Below the pieces are notes generated by a model. That model ran no database searches. It saw nothing but the letters and a program-made list of their open reading frames with translations, and was not told the DNA's origin. Of a DNA stretch of 64,000 nt, positions 61,253-64,000 are shown one piece after another (within the stretch, counting starts at the first letter, position 1; each line of letters starts with the position of its first letter). Origin of the DNA: Planctomycetaceae bacterium. GTDB taxonomy: Bacteria > Planctomycetota > Planctomycetia > Pirellulales > Pirellulaceae. The stretch is taken from positions 124,001-188,000 of the forward strand of contig JAIYDN010000070.1 in assembly GCA_027487485.1 (NCBI GenBank), read 5' to 3'. The position numbers were made by a program, and so were the translations under genes.

Positions 61253-62728
61253 ATGCAAATCAACGAAAACCTCATCCGCTCCGTTGTCGAACAAGTGCTT
61301 AGCGAAGTACGCGGTAACCAATCGGGCGCATCCACCATGGCTGCGAATCCCGTATCGGCTAGCAGCTCGACTGCCCTTGGCCGATTCGGACTCTTTAGCA
61401 ACGTCGACGATGCGGTCCGTTCGGCTCGCGCTGCCTTCGAACAAATGAGAGAGCGTCCGATTGCAGACCGTCGCAAGATTATCGACATCGTTCGTCGTAT
61501 CTCCATCGATCAGTGTGTCGAGCTGGGCACGATGGAAATGGAAGAGACCAAAATTGGTCGCCTGGAACACAAAATCGCCAAGCTCAAAACGCTTGGCGAA
61601 CGAACGCCTGGAGTCGAATTCCTGAAGACGGAATGCTACAGCGGCGATCATGGATTGGCTGTGATTGAACACGCTCCTTTTGGCGTCATCGGAGCGATCA
61701 CGCCGGTAACGCATTCGCTTCCAACCATCACAGGCAACGCGGTTAGCATGATCGCGGGTGGCAATGCTGTCGTGGTGAACCCGCATCCAAGTGGTCGTAA
61801 AGTGGCCGCCGAAGGGGTCCGCCGTTTCAATCAAGCCATCCATGCAGAAGTTGGCATCGATAACTTGATCTCGCTGATCTGCGAACCAACCCTGGAAACG
61901 GCTCAGCAGTTGTTCAAACACCGAAGCGTCGCTTTGATTTGCGTAACGGGTGGACCTGCAGTCGCTCGAGCGGCTCTGAACAGCGGCAAACGAGCGGTGG
62001 TGGCCGGTCCTGGCAACCCGCCTGTGGTGGTGGACGAGACAGCCGACCTAGATCATGCAGCTCGTTGCATCATCCAAGGCGCCGCTTACGATAACAACCT
62101 GCTATGCATCGCTGAAAAAGAAGTGTTCGTTGTCGGCAGCGTTTTCGATGCGATGATGTCCGCGATGGAACGAGCCGGTGCAGTGCGATTGACATCACCC
62201 GAGATCGAGCGATTGACGGCGGCCGCTTTGCAAGTGGTCGGGGAAGGATCGGACAAGCATTACGGAGCTCGTAAAGAACTGTTGGGACAAGATGCTTACA
62301 AATTGGCTGCCGCGGCCGGACGAAGCGTCGACCCAAAAGTGGAGTTGGTTTTTGGCGAAACGACCAACGATCATCCGTTCGTTCAGACCGAGCAGATGAT
62401 GCCGTTCGTTCCTTTTGTGCGATGCAAAGACTTTGATGAAGCGGTTCGCTTGGCACAGGCTGCTGAACATGGCTACCGCCACACCAGCATTATTCACTCA
62501 CGCAATGTACGCAACATGACCAAGATGGCTCGAGTCATGGACACCACCTTGTTCGTCAAGAATGGTCCTTGCATGGCATCGCTGGGATTGGGTGGCGAAG
62601 GCTACCTGTCCTTCTCCATCGCAGGACCGACAGGCGAAGGAGTAACCACACCTCTTACTTTCACTCGCGAACGTCGCTGTTCACTGATCGAAGATCTGCA
62701 TGTTCTTGGTGGTATCAGCAACCTGTAA
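61253..62728 (+). CDS. CoA-acylating aldehyde dehydrogenase (PduP/EutE-type) of the microcompartment
   Basis: The 491-residue enzyme oxidises an aldehyde to acyl-CoA with NAD. Motifs are APFGVIGAITPVTHSLPTIT, VICVTGGPAVARAALNSGKR, VVAGPGNPPVVVDETADLDH and the catalytic NNLLCIAEKEV (C285). The first 18 residues, MQINENLIRSVVEQVLSE, form an amphipathic encapsulation helix, so it is luminal. In planctomycete BMCs the aldehyde is lactaldehyde or propionaldehyde from fucose/rhamnose. It hands acyl-CoA to PduL. Confidence 0.95.
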   Translation: MQINENLIRSVVEQVLSEVRGNQSGASTMAANPVSASSSTALGRFGLFSNVDDAVRSARAAFEQMRERPIADRRKIIDIVRRISIDQCVELGTMEMEETKIGRLEHKIAKLKTLGERTPGVEFLKTECYSGDHGLAVIEHAPFGVIGAITPVTHSLPTITGNAVSMIAGGNAVVVNPHPSGRKVAAEGVRRFNQAIHAEVGIDNLISLICEPTLETAQQLFKHRSVALICVTGGPAVARAALNSGKRAVVAGPGNPPVVVDETADLDHAARCIIQGAAYDNNLLCIAEKEVFVVGSVFDAMMSAMERAGAVRLTSPEIERLTAAALQVVGEGSDKHYGARKELLGQDAYKLAAAAGRSVDPKVELVFGETTNDHPFVQTEQMMPFVPFVRCKDFDEAVRLAQAAEHGYRHTSIIHSRNVRNMTKMARVMDTTLFVKNGPCMASLGLGGEGYLSFSIAGPTGEGVTTPLTFTRERRCSLIEDLHVLGGISNL

Positions 62729-62751
62729 GCTTGCAGCCAAAGAAAACAATC

Positions 62752-63036
62752 ATGCAAACCGCACTTGTACTTGGAAACGCCACTTCCACCACCAAACATC
62801 CAACCCTGGAGAACCTAAAGTTATTGGTCTGCCAGCCCTTGATGTCGGACAACCAAACTCCAGATGGCCCGCCCTTAATTGCAGTGGACCATTTAGGAGC
62901 GGGCGTCGGCGAAACGGTGATGTTGACCAGTGACGGCGGCGCAGTCAAAGAAATATTCAAGATCGAAAACAGCCCCATTCGCTGGGCCGTCCTAGGCCTG
63001 ATCGATGAGTTTCAAGGAACAAGGAGTAAGGTTTAA
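62752..63036 (+). CDS. EutN/CcmL pentameric shell protein 2
   Basis: The 94-residue protein starts at ATG 62752 (MQTALVLGNATSTTKHPTLE) and continues KLLVCQPLM and AVDHLGAGVGETVMLTSDGG, the EutN/CcmL pattern. The open frame extends upstream but enters the aldehyde dehydrogenase region in another phase. It lies 23 bases after that gene. A tandem 7-bp repeat tract follows its stop. Confidence 0.92.
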   Translation: MQTALVLGNATSTTKHPTLENLKLLVCQPLMSDNQTPDGPPLIAVDHLGAGVGETVMLTSDGGAVKEIFKIENSPIRWAVLGLIDEFQGTRSKV

Positions 63037-63069
63037 GGTGTAAGGTATAAGGCGCTAACGCAACCAATC

Positions 63070-63139
63070 CTCACACCTCACACCTCACACCTCACACCTC
63101 ACACCTCACACCTTACACCTTACACCTTACACCTTACAC
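63070..63139 (+). repeat. Ten tandem 7-bp repeats inside the BMC operon
   Basis: Six copies of CTCACAC (63070-63111) are followed by four of CTTACAC (63112-63139), directly before the next start codon (63146). Just upstream at about 63020-63050 the inverse motif GTAAGG/GTGTAAGG occurs, so the transcript could fold the two together. Such a tract is prone to slippage, and it occupies the place of a ribosome binding site. Confidence 0.92.
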
Positions 63140-63145
63140 ACGCCC

Positions 63146-63844
63146 ATGTCTCCCTCTGCCGCAGAAATTGAAACGATCGTACGTCGGGTGCTTCGCGCCC
63201 TAACGTCCGACGCTGCGCCAGGAGCGGCTGGTTCAACTGGTCCGGACACCGTTTCGACACTTCGCCTTTCCGATCGTGTCATCAGTATGCAATTGGTTCG
63301 GGATAAGTTATCCAACCAGCAAGCGATTGAAATCGGAAGAATGTCGGTGGTTACCCCAGCGGCAAAAGATTACTGCCGTGAACGAAAGATCGCGATCGTT
63401 CGCTTGGGTGAGGCGAAAGCGTCAGCTCCAGCTTTGATCCAAGATGGTACAACCAAGGCTCTTGAATTACCGAAACCACAACGTTTGTTCGTAGCGGGAA
63501 CGGCTTCTTGGATGCCATCGATTGCCAAGCAATTATGCAATCGACAATCGCAAGTGGAAACCATGCAAGCAGATGACACTTCTGCCATGCACAGAATCTC
63601 GGAAGGATTGCGAGCAGGACATCAAGCGGGCCTTGCGGTTGTCTCCGCACCTCATGCAGCCTGCTGGCAAGCAGCTCGTGACGATCGGTTGCGGCCAGCG
63701 GTGGTATCGAACTGGGCCGAGCTTTCGGATGTGCTTCGCGAAGTCCCCGTCAACGTATTGATCTTATCGTCCAAGAACTGGAACGTAGCATCGACATGCA
63801 ATGTCGCGCGACGTTTCTTCGAACACCTTCGAAGCAACTCTTGA
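63146..63844 (+). CDS. Microcompartment-associated protein of unknown function, probably luminal
   Basis: The 232-residue protein starts with an amphipathic helix (SPSAAEIETIVRRVLRALTS) followed by a small-residue linker, the form of an encapsulation peptide. The body has two parts: DTVSTLRLSDRVISMQLVRD to RKIAIVRLGEA, and LFVAGTASWMPSIAKQLCNR to VNVLILSSKNWN. The second half faintly resembles the RpiB/LacAB sugar-phosphate isomerase fold (GLAVVSAPHAACWQAARDDR, then NVLILSS), but active-site residues are not evident. It lies between two EutN genes and is downstream of the 7-bp repeats. Function unknown. Confidence 0.72.
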   Translation: MSPSAAEIETIVRRVLRALTSDAAPGAAGSTGPDTVSTLRLSDRVISMQLVRDKLSNQQAIEIGRMSVVTPAAKDYCRERKIAIVRLGEAKASAPALIQDGTTKALELPKPQRLFVAGTASWMPSIAKQLCNRQSQVETMQADDTSAMHRISEGLRAGHQAGLAVVSAPHAACWQAARDDRLRPAVVSNWAELSDVLREVPVNVLILSSKNWNVASTCNVARRFFEHLRSNS

Positions 63845-63863
63845 TTGAAAGCAGATCGAGTCT

Positions 63864-64000
63864 ATGCAACTTTATCAAGTCAATGGTACCGTCACTCTCA
63901 GTCGAGCTCATCCGAGCTTCATGGGCTGCCGCTTGAAGACGGCTGAAGCTTATGGCGACCGACTCCTTGGCCGAGCAGTGAAAGATCCTGATTTGGTCGT
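63864..64000 (+). CDS. EutN/CcmL pentameric shell protein 3 (3' end outside window)
   Basis: The frame from ATG 63864 reads MQLYQVNGTVTLSRAHPSFM, then GCRLKTAEAYGDRLLGRA, and runs off the right edge still open. The opening strand (VNGTVTLSRAHPSFMGCRL) matches the EutN/CcmL family. It would be the third pentamer of the operon, a number typical for planctomycete loci. Further pathway genes are expected beyond the window. Confidence 0.85.
   Translation, partial: MQLYQVNGTVTLSRAHPSFMGCRLKTAEAYGDRLLGRAVKDPDLV

Noticed and set aside
63070-63139. CRISPR array
   Set aside because: Repeats are 7 bp without spacers; this is a simple tandem repeat.

Overview
This window reads as part of a chromosome from a planctomycete, most likely of the Pirellulaceae (Rhodopirellula, Blastopirellula and relatives). 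The evidence is a DUF1559 prepilin-like protein, a planctomycete-type bacterial microcompartment (BMC) operon with stand-alone PduL and several EutN/CcmL pentamers, and scattered hairpin repeats with the core GAGCCGCAGGCGCTAGCCGC. Further support comes from a much enlarged Tex-like protein and many secreted or membrane proteins of planctomycete type. The family-level assignment is inference from gene content.

Layout. 1-6.8 kb: the end of a 2Fe-2S ferredoxin-like gene, a secreted GH39 glycosidase, a TlpA-type thioredoxin, a decayed YhcG/DUF1016 nuclease fragment, a membrane protein and a LOG-family protein. 6.85-22.55 kb: a 15.7-kb integrated island whose ends are a 22-bp duplication of the 3' end of the tmRNA gene ssrA. 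It carries an AAA-type ATPase preceded by 20-bp-phased repeats, an S1/P1 nuclease, a one-chain Type IIG-like restriction-modification enzyme, an excisionase-like HTH protein, a primase-helicase, several small unknown genes, an XRE regulator and a tyrosine integrase. The integrase reading frame runs through the attachment site into ssrA. 22.55-40.6 kb: tmRNA (minus strand), then chromosomal housekeeping and metabolic genes (Tex-like, phytase-like, DUF1559, DJ-1/PfpI, metF-proC, trxA, a GlcD/GlcF-like fusion, map, a PQQ dehydrogenase) with two kinds of dispersed repeat. 40.8-48.8 kb: a chemosensory cluster on the minus strand (MCP, CheA, CheW, CheB without receiver, CheR, and a soluble MCP with reversed domain order), with no CheY. 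49.3-57 kb: an OprB-type porin, coiled-coil proteins, a MazG-like protein, folE and folK. 57.4-64 kb: a BMC operon (DeoR regulator, PduL, two BMC-H shell proteins, AckA, three EutN/CcmL pentamers, a PduP-type aldehyde dehydrogenase, and an unknown protein with an encapsulation-like N-terminus). It runs off the right edge.

How the genes work together. By family knowledge the BMC operon would oxidise an aldehyde inside a protein shell: aldehyde dehydrogenase makes an acyl-CoA, PduL converts it to acyl phosphate, and AckA makes ATP. In planctomycetes such loci serve L-fucose/L-rhamnose breakdown through lactaldehyde; the expected aldolase lies outside this window. The island is a self-contained mobile unit that restores ssrA when it inserts.

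The most unusual observation is that attP lies inside the integrase gene. In the excised circle the integrase frame would continue in phase into an 88-codon open frame that now sits at the opposite end of the island, so integration would swap the integrase C-terminus. Base composition, database matches and RNA folding were not computed; all calls come from reading the sequence.
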